From Alphaproteobacteria bacterium (lineage in GTDB: Bacteria > Pseudomonadota > Alphaproteobacteria > Rhodospirillales > WMHbin7), in the NCBI GenBank assembly GCA_015231795.1, contig JADGAX010000013.1, positions 1 through 48,493 on the forward strand: a stretch of DNA of 48,493 nt. Reading direction: 5' to 3'. The position numbers and the translations under genes were made by a program. Below the pieces are notes generated by a model, which made no database searches, was not told the DNA's origin, and saw only the letters and a list, made by a program, of their open reading frames with translations. Below, piece by piece: positions 18,982 to 26,947 of the stretch. Within the stretch, counting starts at the first letter, position 1, and each line of letters opens with the position of its first letter.

Positions 18982-19154
18982 TTATTGAAATTTATCTCTT
19001 CCAGGACGGCAATCGTCGGGTTACGACCCGCAATATGGTTCGGGAATTTGGGGCAAGCCTCAACACACTCAAGGTGACGTTCGGAAATCTTGTCGAAAAA
19101 GGGTTGCTGGTCCGCCATGGCGCTGGGCGCTCGACATGGTATGGCCTGCCGTAA
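18982..19154 (+). pseudogene. Fic-protein remnant (5'-truncated, internally deleted)
   Basis: The translation starts FIEIYLFQDGN, matching the Fic catalytic motif region of the intact gene downstream (FLEIHPFQDGN), and then jumps directly to the C-terminal winged-helix segment (TTRNMVREFGAS to GAGRSTWYGLP). Comparison with the intact gene indicates an in-frame loss of about 300 bp between two ATGGCCG repeats. The active-site His is replaced by Tyr and the downstream GNGR is broken, so no AMP-transferase activity is expected. The homology with the fic locus continues past the stop to GGGGACAGTGC, and CACCTAGCAC (18970-18979) / GTGCTAGGTG (19196-19205) form flanking inverted repeats. Confidence 0.8.
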
Positions 19155-19298
19155 CGCGCGGGCGAGGGGGCCATTCGCGGGACAATTTGGGGACAGTGCT
19201 AGGTGAAATTACCGGAATCTAGAGGAAACTAGGCGCAGGTTAATCTGCTGATTTTAAAGGATACAAAATTTTCTGGCATTGATAATAAACGGTTTTCT

Positions 19299-19349
19299 GC
19301 GGTTTTTGGTATCGCCATTCCTAGGTTCGAATCCTAGCGCCCCAGCCAA
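19299..19349 (+). repeat. Distal attachment-site repeat (tRNA-Gln 3' fragment)
   Basis: 51 bp identical to the 3' part of the intact tRNA-Gln at 5497-5547, without any 5' tRNA half. It is directly followed by a strong terminator, probably the original terminator of the tRNA gene before integration. Confidence 0.85.
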
Positions 19350-19385
19350 ACAAAAACCCGCCATCCGGCGGGTTTTTGTTTGGCT
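19344..19385. terminator. Rho-independent terminator after the tRNA-Gln fragment
   Basis: A perfect 19-bp stem with core ACCCGCC-ATCC-GGCGGGT and A-/T-rich outer arms, bidirectional in form. Its left arm starts within the last bases of the tRNA fragment. Confidence 0.85.
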
Positions 19386-19613
19386 GGTGGTAATCTGATT
19401 CAACCTTCGTTCGACACCGAGGCCCGAAGGGCCGAAGGGGCGGCGGAGCATAGCGCAGCCAATCTTAGCGCCCCAGCCAAACAACACGTTGTCCGGTCTT
19501 GGGACATAGGTAACAGATCGTACCTAAGACATGGGTGACAATCTCGAAGCCCAACGTCTCCGTCATCAGAAAGCAAAAGCCGAAAGTACGGAATCGCAAA
19601 CCGCAACCGGCCA

Positions 19614-19662
19614 TAATCCGGTGTAATCGGGTAAATTTAGGGGTGAATAATCCGGTGTAATC
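19614..19662 (+). repeat. Direct repeats upstream of fic
   Basis: TAATCCGGTGTAATC occurs at 19614-19628 and again at 19648-19662, a 34-bp period. CCGGTAT appears twice more up to the start codon. The second copy abuts the presumed -10 element, so these are candidate regulator-binding sites. Confidence 0.55.
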
Positions 19663-19665
19663 CGG

Positions 19666-19672
19666 TATAAAT
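19666..19672 (+). promoter_or_regulatory. Presumed -10 element of fic (leaderless start)
   Basis: TATAAAT ends 6 nt before the fic ATG. With normal -10 to start-site spacing, transcription would begin at or next to the A of the start codon. Confidence 0.5.
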
Positions 19673-19678
19673 GCCGGT

Positions 19679-20728
19679 ATGCTCAAGACCGAAACAATCC
19701 AGATCACCCCGGAACTCCTCGCTTTCCTATCGGAAATCGATGAATTCAAGGGGGCTTGGCGCGCCCTTGGCACACTCGCCCCTGAGCGCCTGAATGCGCT
19801 CAGGCGCATTGCGACAATCGAGAGCATCGGATCTTCAACCCGCATCGAGGGCAGCAATCTTTCCGACCGCGAAGTCGAGAAGTTGCTGGCCAATCTTGAG
19901 ATCAAGAAATTCGCAACACGCGACGAGGAGGAGGTCGCTGGCTATGCCGAGGTCATGGAGACCGTCTTCCATGCCTGGGCCGACATCCGCATGACCGAGA
20001 ATGTCCTGAAGCAATTGCACGGCGACCTACTGAAACACAGCGCCAAGGATCAGCGGCATCGCGGCGACTACAAGACGCTTCGCAACGATGTTGGCGCTTT
20101 CGGCCCTGACGGCAAGATGATCGGTGTCGTCTTTGAAACAGCTACGCCCTTCGACACGCCGCGCCGCATGGCCGAGCTGATCGCTTGGCTTGCCCAAGCG
20201 CGTGAGGTGGCAAGGCTCCATCCGTTGATCATCATCGCGGTGTTTGTCGTGACCTTTCTGGAGATTCATCCCTTTCAGGACGGCAATGGCCGCCTGTCTC
20301 GGATTCTGACGACGCTGCTGCTGCTCCAGGCAGGCTACGCCTATGTGCCCTACAGTTCGCTTGAGAGCGTCATCGAGAACAACAAGGAAAGCTATTATCT
20401 TGCCCTGCGCCAGACCCAGACCACCATCCAGAGCGCCGCGCCCGACTGGCAGCCCTGGCTGACCTTCTTCCTGCGAGCCTTGCAGCAACAGAAGCGCCGT
20501 CTTGAAACCAAGGTCGAGGCTGAACGGCGTGCCCTTCTCGATCTGCCCGAGCTGGCGCTCCAGATCATCGACTATGTTCGCGCACATGGCCGGGTTTCGA
20601 CACGCGATATGGTTCGGGAATATGGAGCAAGCCCCAACACCCTCAAGGTGACGTTCGGAAGCCTTGTCAAAAAGGGCCTGCTGCTTCGCAAGGGGGCTGG
20701 GCGCTCGACATGGTACGGACTGCCATGA
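19679..20728 (+). CDS. Fic-domain protein (predicted AMP-transferase) with winged-helix C-terminus
   Basis: Fic proteins usually transfer AMP from ATP to a Ser, Thr or Tyr of a target protein. The catalytic motif HPFQDGNGRLSR is intact near residue 198. The inhibitory-helix motif (S/T)xxxE(G/N) is present near the N-terminus as STRIEG, which places the protein among those with an N-terminal self-inhibitory helix. Residues about 290-349 form a winged-helix-like segment (RVSTRDMVREYGAS, NTLKVTFGSLVKKG) that may bind DNA. The target is unknown. There is no ribosome-binding site, and TATAAAT lies 7 nt before the ATG, so the mRNA is probably leaderless. A degraded relative of the same unit lies about 0.7 kb upstream inside the island. 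No separate Fic antitoxin gene is adjacent. Confidence 0.9.
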   Translation: MLKTETIQITPELLAFLSEIDEFKGAWRALGTLAPERLNALRRIATIESIGSSTRIEGSNLSDREVEKLLANLEIKKFATRDEEEVAGYAEVMETVFHAWADIRMTENVLKQLHGDLLKHSAKDQRHRGDYKTLRNDVGAFGPDGKMIGVVFETATPFDTPRRMAELIAWLAQAREVARLHPLIIIAVFVVTFLEIHPFQDGNGRLSRILTTLLLLQAGYAYVPYSSLESVIENNKESYYLALRQTQTTIQSAAPDWQPWLTFFLRALQQQKRRLETKVEAERRALLDLPELALQIIDYVRAHGRVSTRDMVREYGASPNTLKVTFGSLVKKGLLLRKGAGRSTWYGLP

Positions 20729-22006
20729 AGGACGGGCGAGGGGGCGTCTCGCGGGACAAATTGGGGACAGTGCCAGCGGAGTTGTTTTTAGAATCCCTTG
20801 CCGGGGGCTTGGGCCAGTTCTGGGGTGAAGCGCACTAACCCGGTTGCGGCCATTCTTCTTGGCCGCGTATAGCGCCTTGTCGGCGCGTTCCAGCACCAGC
20901 AGGAAATCGTCTTCCTCGGGCAGCATATCGGCAACGCCGATGCTGACCGTCATCGAGAAGACGGTCCCGCCGCCGTCGATTCGGGCGGCCGCAATGTTTT
21001 CGCGCAGTTTCTCGGCGACTTGGCAGGCTTGCTCCAAGGCCGTCTCGGGCAGAAGGATGGCGAACTCCTCGCCGCCCAACCGTCCCAACAGATCGCTGGC
21101 GCGAATGCTGGGCAGGATGGCGTTGACCAGAATCAGCAAGGCATCGTCGCCGACGGCATGTCCGTAGCTGTCGTTGATCTTTTTGAAGTGATCGATATCC
21201 AGCATCATCACGGACAGCGTGGCGCCCGAGCGGCGCTTGCGAGCCGCCTCGCGCAGGGCGGCGTCCATCAGGAACCGGCGGTTCCAGCATCCGGTCAGGG
21301 GGTCGGTTCTTGCCGCATCGAGCAGCTTGGATTGCGCGGCTTCCAGCTTGCGGAACAAGGGGCGGAAGACGAAAATGGCTTCGGCACCCAGGGTCGCCAG
21401 CATGACGCCCACCAAAGCCAACAGAATTTGGCGCAGGTTGCGGATCGCGGCTTCGCTTTCCGTCTCGTATTGGCGAACGGCCTTGTCCAGCGCTTCCAGG
21501 ATCGGGCCGTGCGAAGCGTCCAGCAGCGCATTCAACTGGCTGCTGTTGGCCCGCTCTTCGTCGGGCAGCGCCATGAATTGGCGCGCCTGCAGCAAATAAT
21601 TCGCCACCTGACCGTTCAAGCCGAGCGGCTGGGTGGTGTACAGAGCCGCTACTTCGGCGCTCTTTTCCGCCGATATGTTCAGTGTTGGCGATCCCTGGGC
21701 CAGCGCCTCATGCGAAACGGCCATCATCTCGACGGCCTTTTGCATTTCCGCTTGGTATCGGGCGCGCGCGCTAGCGCTGTCTGTCCGGCTGATTTCAAGC
21801 GCCAACATGGGAATGCGTTGCGACAGCATGCGCTGGCGTCCGCTGATGTTGACGATGCGCGCCGTGGCTTCCTGGCGCTGCACGATGGCGTCTACCATGA
21901 CATGCGTCACCATCGACAGAGTGGCGATCAAGGCCAAGGCCCCCGCATAGATCAGCGTCGCCGTTCGAAACCCACCCAAGCCGGAATGATCTGTCCGGTC
22001 CTCCAT
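20027..22006 (-). CDS. Membrane diguanylate cyclase with PilJ-like sensor; reading frame extends antisense through fic
   Basis: Synthesises cyclic di-GMP from two GTP. A first membrane helix (about residues 14-36) is followed by a PilJ/NIT-like periplasmic region (ARIVNISGRQRMLSQR), a second helix (about 190-215) and a GGDEF domain (about 240-400) with intact GGEEF at 311-315. RASD precedes it by five residues, giving an allosteric I-site. The meaningful protein ends near residue 405 (nucleotide about 20790). The remaining 250 or so codons run antisense through the whole second half of fic with no recognisable domain, because the flank of the fic unit appears to have replaced the original stop. 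The natural product is therefore either C-terminally altered or poorly terminated. The start has no alternative nearby. Confidence 0.8.
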   Translation of the reverse strand: MEDRTDHSGLGGFRTATLIYAGALALIATLSMVTHVMVDAIVQRQEATARIVNISGRQRMLSQRIPMLALEISRTDSASARARYQAEMQKAVEMMAVSHEALAQGSPTLNISAEKSAEVAALYTTQPLGLNGQVANYLLQARQFMALPDEERANSSQLNALLDASHGPILEALDKAVRQYETESEAAIRNLRQILLALVGVMLATLGAEAIFVFRPLFRKLEAAQSKLLDAARTDPLTGCWNRRFLMDAALREAARKRRSGATLSVMMLDIDHFKKINDSYGHAVGDDALLILVNAILPSIRASDLLGRLGGEEFAILLPETALEQACQVAEKLRENIAAARIDGGGTVFSMTVSIGVADMLPEEDDFLLVLERADKALYAAKKNGRNRVSALHPRTGPSPRQGILKTTPLALSPICPARRPLARPSWQSVPCRAPSPLAKQQALFDKASERHLEGVGACSIFPNHIACRNPAMCANIVDDLERQLGQIEKGTPFSLDLGFKTALLLLQGSQEEGQPGLPVGRGALDGGLGLAQGKIIAFLVVLDDALKRTVGHIGVACLEQQQRRQNPRQAAIAVLKGMNLQKGHDKHRDDDQRMEPCHLTRLGKPSDQLGHAARRVEGRSCFKDDTDHLAVRAESANIVAKRLVVAAMPLILGAVFQ

Positions 22007-22171
22007 GCCATTATCCCGCCGCGTCAGCTCGTTGTTATTTTATATTCCTTAACATACCCGGCGGTTGGGGGAAAGAAAGGAAGGGGCGGCGATTATTCTT
22101 GATTGGCCGATTACCAACCCGGAACGCTGAAGGGCGGCCAGCGCCATTACGGCAAGATAAGCAGGTTTCAT

Positions 22172-23473
22172 TCAAATGGATGTCGGGCGGGAAATTAGAA
22201 CTTTATCAATACGGCGCCCATCCATATCCATGATTTCGAATTTCCAACCGTCCCATTCGAAATGATCGCCCGCCTTTGGAATGCTGCGCGCCCTCGATAG
22301 AATGAAACCGGCCACGGTGGAAAAATCTCCGCCTTCAGGATTCAAGATTTTGCATCCGGTGCGCTCGGCCGCCAGATCCACGGCGACATAGCCGTCCAGC
22401 AGCCATGATCCATCCTCGCGCTCGACGATGCTGCCCTCATATTCCTCGCCATGTTCATAGAGCGAGCCGACGATGGAGGAGAGGATGTCGGCCATCGTGA
22501 CGATGCCTTCGAAACTTCCATGTTCGTCCACCACCACGGCAAGATGAATGGGCGAGCGCTTCAAGATATCCAGCACATGCAGGGCAGGGGCGTTGTCGTG
22601 AACCGCCTCGACCTTCTTGATCTGGGCGGCGACATCCATCGGCTTGCCGTCCAGGAAGGCGTTCAAGATGTCCTTGGCCTGCACGACGCCCAGCACGTCG
22701 TCGGGATTGCCCCAGCAGACCGGCACGCGCGAGTGATGGCATTCTTTCAGCGTGGCGGCGATCTTGGCGGCATCCCAGCCAAGATCGACGTAAATCACCT
22801 GATTGCGGGGCGTCATGATGGCCCGGATCTTGCGGTCGCCAAAGCGCATGACGCCCGAGATCAGTTCCTTTTCTTCCGGTTCGAAAACGCCGCTTTCGGT
22901 GCCTTCGGCGATCATCGCCTTCACTTCTTCCTCGGTCACCGACTGATCTTCCGATTTGCGCACGCCCAGGATTTTCAAGACGATCTTGCTGGACTGTTCA
23001 AGAATCCAGATCAGGGGCGAAGTGGCCTTGGCCACCATGGCCATGGGGCGGGCGGCCAGGACGGCGATCCCTTCCGGATTGGCCAGGGCGATCTGCTTGG
23101 GCACCAGTTCGCCCGCGATCAAGGACAGATAGGTGATGGCGCCGACGACCAGAAAGATCGACAGCGCTTCGCTGGCCGGGGCAAGGGATGGCATCTCGGT
23201 TTCGATCCAGCCATCCAAGTGACCTGCCAGCGTGGCGCCCGAGAAAGCGCCGGTCAGGATGCCGATAAGCGTGATGCCGATCTGAATCGAAGACAGGAAG
23301 CGACCGTGATTCTCGGCCAGTTCCAGCGCGATGGCCGCCCCCTTGCTGCCCTCTGCCGCCATGGACGCCAAGCGCACCTTGCGCGCCGAAACGATGGCCA
23401 GTTCCGACATGGCGAAACAGCCGTTCAGAAAAACCAGAAAAACGATGATCGCGATTTCAAGAAAGATGGACAT
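22172..23473 (-). CDS. CNNM/CorC-type membrane protein with CBS pair (hemolysin C family)
   Basis: A 433-residue inner-membrane protein of the DUF21-CBS-CorC family, related to bacterial CorB/CorC and eukaryotic CNNM proteins implicated in Mg2+ or Co2+ export and resistance; older annotations call it a hemolysin. Four hydrophobic segments in residues 1-190 form the DUF21 domain (FLNGCFAMSELAIVSARKVR near the N-terminus). A CBS pair (about 215-340: VIYVDLGWDAAKIAATLKE, HLAVVVDEHGSFEGIVTMAD) and a C-terminal CorC_HlyC domain (about 355-430) follow. The substrate cannot be read from sequence. It lies upstream of the diguanylate cyclase on the same strand, separated by 165 bp. Confidence 0.9.
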   Translation of the reverse strand: MSIFLEIAIIVFLVFLNGCFAMSELAIVSARKVRLASMAAEGSKGAAIALELAENHGRFLSSIQIGITLIGILTGAFSGATLAGHLDGWIETEMPSLAPASEALSIFLVVGAITYLSLIAGELVPKQIALANPEGIAVLAARPMAMVAKATSPLIWILEQSSKIVLKILGVRKSEDQSVTEEEVKAMIAEGTESGVFEPEEKELISGVMRFGDRKIRAIMTPRNQVIYVDLGWDAAKIAATLKECHHSRVPVCWGNPDDVLGVVQAKDILNAFLDGKPMDVAAQIKKVEAVHDNAPALHVLDILKRSPIHLAVVVDEHGSFEGIVTMADILSSIVGSLYEHGEEYEGSIVEREDGSWLLDGYVAVDLAAERTGCKILNPEGGDFSTVAGFILSRARSIPKAGDHFEWDGWKFEIMDMDGRRIDKVLISRPTSI

Positions 23474-23493
23474 GGATCCGAATCTCCATTCCG

Positions 23494-24849
23494 TCAGTTG
23501 TCGCCGTCGTCATAGGGGTTTTTTGTTTTGCGCAAGGTCATGCGAATGGGCGTGCCCGGCATGTTGAAGGTTTCGCGCAGGCCATTGGTCAGATAGCGCA
23601 TATAACTGTCGGGCAGTTCTTCGGGCCTTGTGGTGAAGATCACGAAGCTGGGCGGTCTGGCGCTGACCTGGGTCATGTAGCGCAGCTTCAGCCTGCGCCC
23701 CCGCACGGCGGGCGGCGGGTGGCGCTGGGTAGCTTCTTCCAGCCAGCGGTTCATCTTGGAGGTCGAGACCCGGCTGTTCCAGATGTCATAGGCCTTGATC
23801 ACCGCCTGCATTAGCTTGTCCAGCCCCTTGCCGGAAAGCGCCGACAGGGTGACGGCGATAACACCCTTGACCTGCGGCAGGGCGATGGAGATTTTATCGT
23901 GCAGATGTTCCAGCGCCTCGCGGTGGTTTTCCACGGCGTCCCACTTGTTGACGGCCAGCACGATGGCGCGGCCCTCGCGCTCGGTTAGTTCGGCGATGGA
24001 CAGATCCTGGCGTTCCAAGGGCGCGTTGGCGTCGACGACCAGCACCACCACTTGCGCGAATTTCAGAGCGCCCAGCGTGTCGCCCACCGCCTGGCGCTCG
24101 ATGCGCTGGGTGATGTTGGCCTTCTTGCGCATGCCCGCCGTGTCGATCAGCACGACATTGCGTCCTTTCCAGGAAAAGGGCACTTCGATGGCGTCTCGCG
24201 TCAGCCCCGCTTCAGGCCCGGTGATCAGCCGGTCTTCGCCGATCAGCCGGTTGACCAGCGTCGATTTGCCGGCATTGGGCCTGCCCACCACGGCGATGCG
24301 GATGGGGCGTTCCTTGCCGCCTTTCTCTTCGTCCTCGTCCTCGTCGATATCCGGCGCGGGGGCATAGGGCAACAGCGCGTCATAGAGATAGCCTAACCCC
24401 TCGCCATGCTCGGCCGACAGCGGCACGGGATCGCCCAGCCCCAGGGCATAGGCCTCCAGCATTCCAGGCTGTCCGGCGCCGCCTTCGCATTTATTGGCGG
24501 CAAGAATGATCGGCGTTTTGCCTTTGCGCAGCCACTGGGCGAAATGTCGGTCCAAGGGCGTCAGACCCGCCCTGGCGTCGATCAGGAAGACGGCGACATC
24601 GGCCAGCTCAAGCGCCTTCTCGGTCTGGGCGCGCATGCGCGCCTCGATGGCTTCGCCCTTTGCGTCTTCAAGGCCCGCCGTATCGATGATGGTGAAGGTC
24701 AAATCGCCCAGGCTGGCGGGCGCTTCCCTGCGGTCGCGGGTAACGCCCGGCAGATCGTCGACAATGGCCAGACGCTTGCCCGCCAATCTGTTGAACAGGG
24801 TCGATTTGCCGACATTCGGTCGGCCCAGGATGGCGACGGTGAAGCCCAT
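23494..24849 (-). CDS. der: Ribosome biogenesis GTPase Der (EngA)
   Basis: A double-GTPase required for 50S ribosomal subunit maturation. The first G domain starts with P-loop GRPNVGKST (9-17) and has DTAGLED and NKCEG. An acidic linker (DIDEDEDEE) separates it from the second G domain with P-loop GRPNAGKST (189-197), DTAGMRKK and NKWD. The C-terminal KH-like domain (about 355-445) ends with a basic tail. At 451 residues it has full family length. It is the last gene of the yfgM-bamB-der set, starting 9 bp after bamB, the same order as in E. coli. Confidence 0.97.
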   Translation of the reverse strand: MGFTVAILGRPNVGKSTLFNRLAGKRLAIVDDLPGVTRDRREAPASLGDLTFTIIDTAGLEDAKGEAIEARMRAQTEKALELADVAVFLIDARAGLTPLDRHFAQWLRKGKTPIILAANKCEGGAGQPGMLEAYALGLGDPVPLSAEHGEGLGYLYDALLPYAPAPDIDEDEDEEKGGKERPIRIAVVGRPNAGKSTLVNRLIGEDRLITGPEAGLTRDAIEVPFSWKGRNVVLIDTAGMRKKANITQRIERQAVGDTLGALKFAQVVVLVVDANAPLERQDLSIAELTEREGRAIVLAVNKWDAVENHREALEHLHDKISIALPQVKGVIAVTLSALSGKGLDKLMQAVIKAYDIWNSRVSTSKMNRWLEEATQRHPPPAVRGRRLKLRYMTQVSARPPSFVIFTTRPEELPDSYMRYLTNGLRETFNMPGTPIRMTLRKTKNPYDDGDN

Positions 24850-24858
24850 TTCTTTCTA

Positions 24859-26205
24859 TCAGCGATAGACGACCAAGTCTGCTTCGTCGGTCAGGAACAA
24901 CAGTTCCTTGTTGGCGACGATGGGAGGCAGACTGACGCCGTCGGGCATTTCGGCCAGCCCCTGCGGCTTGCCGGTGTAAGGCGAAAGAGAGACGGCCATT
25001 CCGCTCGAACTGGTGACGATCAGCCGGTCGCTGGCCAGCACGGGTCCGGCCCAGACGATGGGGTCCTTTTTCTTTTCGGCGTTTTTCCAGCGTTGCAGCG
25101 GCGTGACCCAGCGGATGCGCCCCGATTTCGCCTCGACGCAGATCACTTCGGCTTCGTTGGTGATGGTGTAGAGGTACTCTCCCGCCACCCAGGGGCTTTG
25201 CACGCCGCCGACCTCAGCTTCCCAGATGCGTCGTCCCGAACGTAGGTCGATGGCGACCATCAAGTCGCCATGGCCGATGGCGAAAACGCGACCGCGGTCG
25301 ATGATGGGCCGCCCGCGAATGTCGGAAAGGCCTGAAATCGCGTCGGTGCGACGGCCCGAGGACAATGAGTCGGACCACAGTACGGTGCCGTTTTCGCTTC
25401 TAAGCGCGGTCAGTTCGCCCGAGGAATAGGGCACGATGACCAGCGTGTCGTCGGCAGCCGGACTGGTGGAACCAAGGATGCTGGCTCCTTCGTTGATGCC
25501 GGTATGCGTCCACAGCGTCTTGCCGGTAGCCTGATCGAGCGCATGGGTTTGGTTGTCCATGGTCACCACGAACAGCCGACCCGCCCGCGCCGTGGGGGCG
25601 GCGCGCAACGAGGCCACCAGTTTGGTACGCCACAATGCCTTGCCGTTGGCGGGATCGAGCGCCACGATGTGCCCGAAACTGGTGGTGGCGAACAATCGTC
25701 CGCCATCGACGGCCAAACCGCCGCCCATCAAATCGTCGCCGTCTTCCTCGTCGGGCGTCAGGTCGATCCGCCACAGGCGCTTGCCTGATTTTTCGTCATG
25801 GGCCGAAACCCTGGATTTGACGTCCATCGCGAAAACCCGCCCGGCGAAAATCACCGGCGGCGTCAGCAGTCGGCGATAGTCCGAGGAACCCGCGCCGATG
25901 CCCGCCGTCCAGGCGCGCTTCGGATTGGCGCTGACCAACATGTGGTGCATGGCGTGGGTGGAATAGCCGCCAGCCTGCGGCCAAGCGTCGTTCGCCTCGG
26001 GGGCGGGCAGGCGCAATTCCTGCTCGGCGGCTTCTGGGTCGGCCTTCAGCTTGCTGTCATGGGCCAGAACGGAAACGCGCTTGCCGGGAAGGGGCTTCTT
26101 GTCGTCGCCGCCCATCCAGGTGTCTTGCATCCATTCGCATCCCGCAAGGGAAAACGACAAAACAAGGGCCAGCGCGAACGAACGGCGGCTAAATGAGAGT
26201 GTCAT
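24859..26205 (-). CDS. bamB: Outer-membrane assembly lipoprotein BamB (PQQ-like beta-propeller)
   Basis: A lipoprotein subunit of the BAM complex that helps BamA insert beta-barrel proteins in the outer membrane. The signal peptide ends in the lipobox LAGC (Cys at about residue 23), followed by a propeller built of PQQ-like repeats (for example FAMDVKSRVSAHDEKSGKRL, VALDPANGKALWRTKL, HALDQATGKTLW, VAIDLRSGRRIWEAEV, ICVEAKSGRIRWV). Length (448) is slightly above the enterobacterial protein. GGAG lies 7 nt before the ATG. It starts 3 bp after the stop of the yfgM-like gene and precedes der; the conserved gene order supports the assignment. Confidence 0.92.
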   Translation of the reverse strand: MTLSFSRRSFALALVLSFSLAGCEWMQDTWMGGDDKKPLPGKRVSVLAHDSKLKADPEAAEQELRLPAPEANDAWPQAGGYSTHAMHHMLVSANPKRAWTAGIGAGSSDYRRLLTPPVIFAGRVFAMDVKSRVSAHDEKSGKRLWRIDLTPDEEDGDDLMGGGLAVDGGRLFATTSFGHIVALDPANGKALWRTKLVASLRAAPTARAGRLFVVTMDNQTHALDQATGKTLWTHTGINEGASILGSTSPAADDTLVIVPYSSGELTALRSENGTVLWSDSLSSGRRTDAISGLSDIRGRPIIDRGRVFAIGHGDLMVAIDLRSGRRIWEAEVGGVQSPWVAGEYLYTITNEAEVICVEAKSGRIRWVTPLQRWKNAEKKKDPIVWAGPVLASDRLIVTSSSGMAVSLSPYTGKPQGLAEMPDGVSLPPIVANKELLFLTDEADLVVYR

Positions 26206-26208
26206 GAT

Positions 26209-26895
26209 CTAGCTCCGGCCTTTGGCTTCAAGAGATTGGCGAAGCTCGGCGGCTCTGGCTCGCAAGCCATGCGGGGCGGTCGCGTCGTCGGAAAGGCGGG
26301 TGTAGATGTCTTGCGCCTTGGCGGTGTCACCGGTGCGGATGGCCAGCAGGGCCTGCAATTCGCGGGCGGAATGGCGCCAAGGCTCCGAGGCGCCTGCCAA
26401 GGGGGCCAGTTCAGCTTCCAGCTTGGCGGAATCGCCCGTGTCGATCTGCAAGGCCAGCGCGTTCAATTTCGCTGCGCTTTGATAAAGAGCACCCATGCCG
26501 GAATGGGTGGCCGCCAACTGATAGCTTTCGACCGCCTTGGCCGTCTCGCCGCGAATCGTCAGGATGCCTGCTTTCTTCATTTCGGCCAGCGTGCCATAGA
26601 CGCCGCCGTCCTTGGCCATGGCTTCCAGGCCGGAAAGCGAGTCTTCCGCCTTGCCCTGGGTCGCTTGCCGACTGACCTGGGCGAAACGGGCGCTTTCGTC
26701 TTGGGCTTGGCTGGTCTTCCAATGGGACCAGCCTTCGTTTCCGGCCACCCCCAGCACCAGGATGGCGGCGGCGGCGACCACGTAGGACCCATAGGCTTTC
26801 CAGAGCTTTTCCGCCTTGTCGCGCTTCAGGTCTTCATCGACCTCGCGGATCAGGGCTTCCGTTGCGGCGTCGCTTTCGTTCACTTTGGCGTTCAC
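26209..26895 (-). CDS. yfgM: YfgM-like tetratricopeptide membrane protein
   Basis: A single-pass inner-membrane protein whose E. coli relative associates with the SecYEG translocon and periplasmic chaperones. A cytoplasmic N-terminal segment (LIREVDEDLKRDKAEKLW) precedes one membrane helix (YVVAAAAILVLGVAGN, about residues 30-48) and a periplasmic TPR-like domain (about 60-215). The chosen start is a GTG with AAAGAGG 5 nt upstream; a longer frame from an upstream ATG overlaps the preceding gene and lacks a ribosome-binding site. It is the first gene of the yfgM-bamB-der operon. Confidence 0.87.
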   Translation of the reverse strand: MNAKVNESDAATEALIREVDEDLKRDKAEKLWKAYGSYVVAAAAILVLGVAGNEGWSHWKTSQAQDESARFAQVSRQATQGKAEDSLSGLEAMAKDGGVYGTLAEMKKAGILTIRGETAKAVESYQLAATHSGMGALYQSAAKLNALALQIDTGDSAKLEAELAPLAGASEPWRHSARELQALLAIRTGDTAKAQDIYTRLSDDATAPHGLRARAAELRQSLEAKGRS

Positions 26896-26947
26896 TTTGG
26901 CCTCTTTCAAATTTCGGGCGCTACCATAGCCGCCGCAGCGCCCAGGC

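Larger units (their letters stand above)
19206..19678. other. Junction region at the distal end of the tRNA-Gln island
   Basis: No gene is supported here. The stretch holds, in order: AT-rich sequence; the 51-bp distal tRNA-Gln repeat; a long perfect terminator; a second, 24-nt tRNA-end fragment with one mismatch at 19461-19484; a pair of 13-bp near-repeats, GACATAGGTAACA (19503-19515) and GACATGGGTGACA (19528-19540), that look like an insertion-sequence end remnant; and the direct repeats upstream of fic. It reads as a pile-up of insertion scars. Confidence 0.6.
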
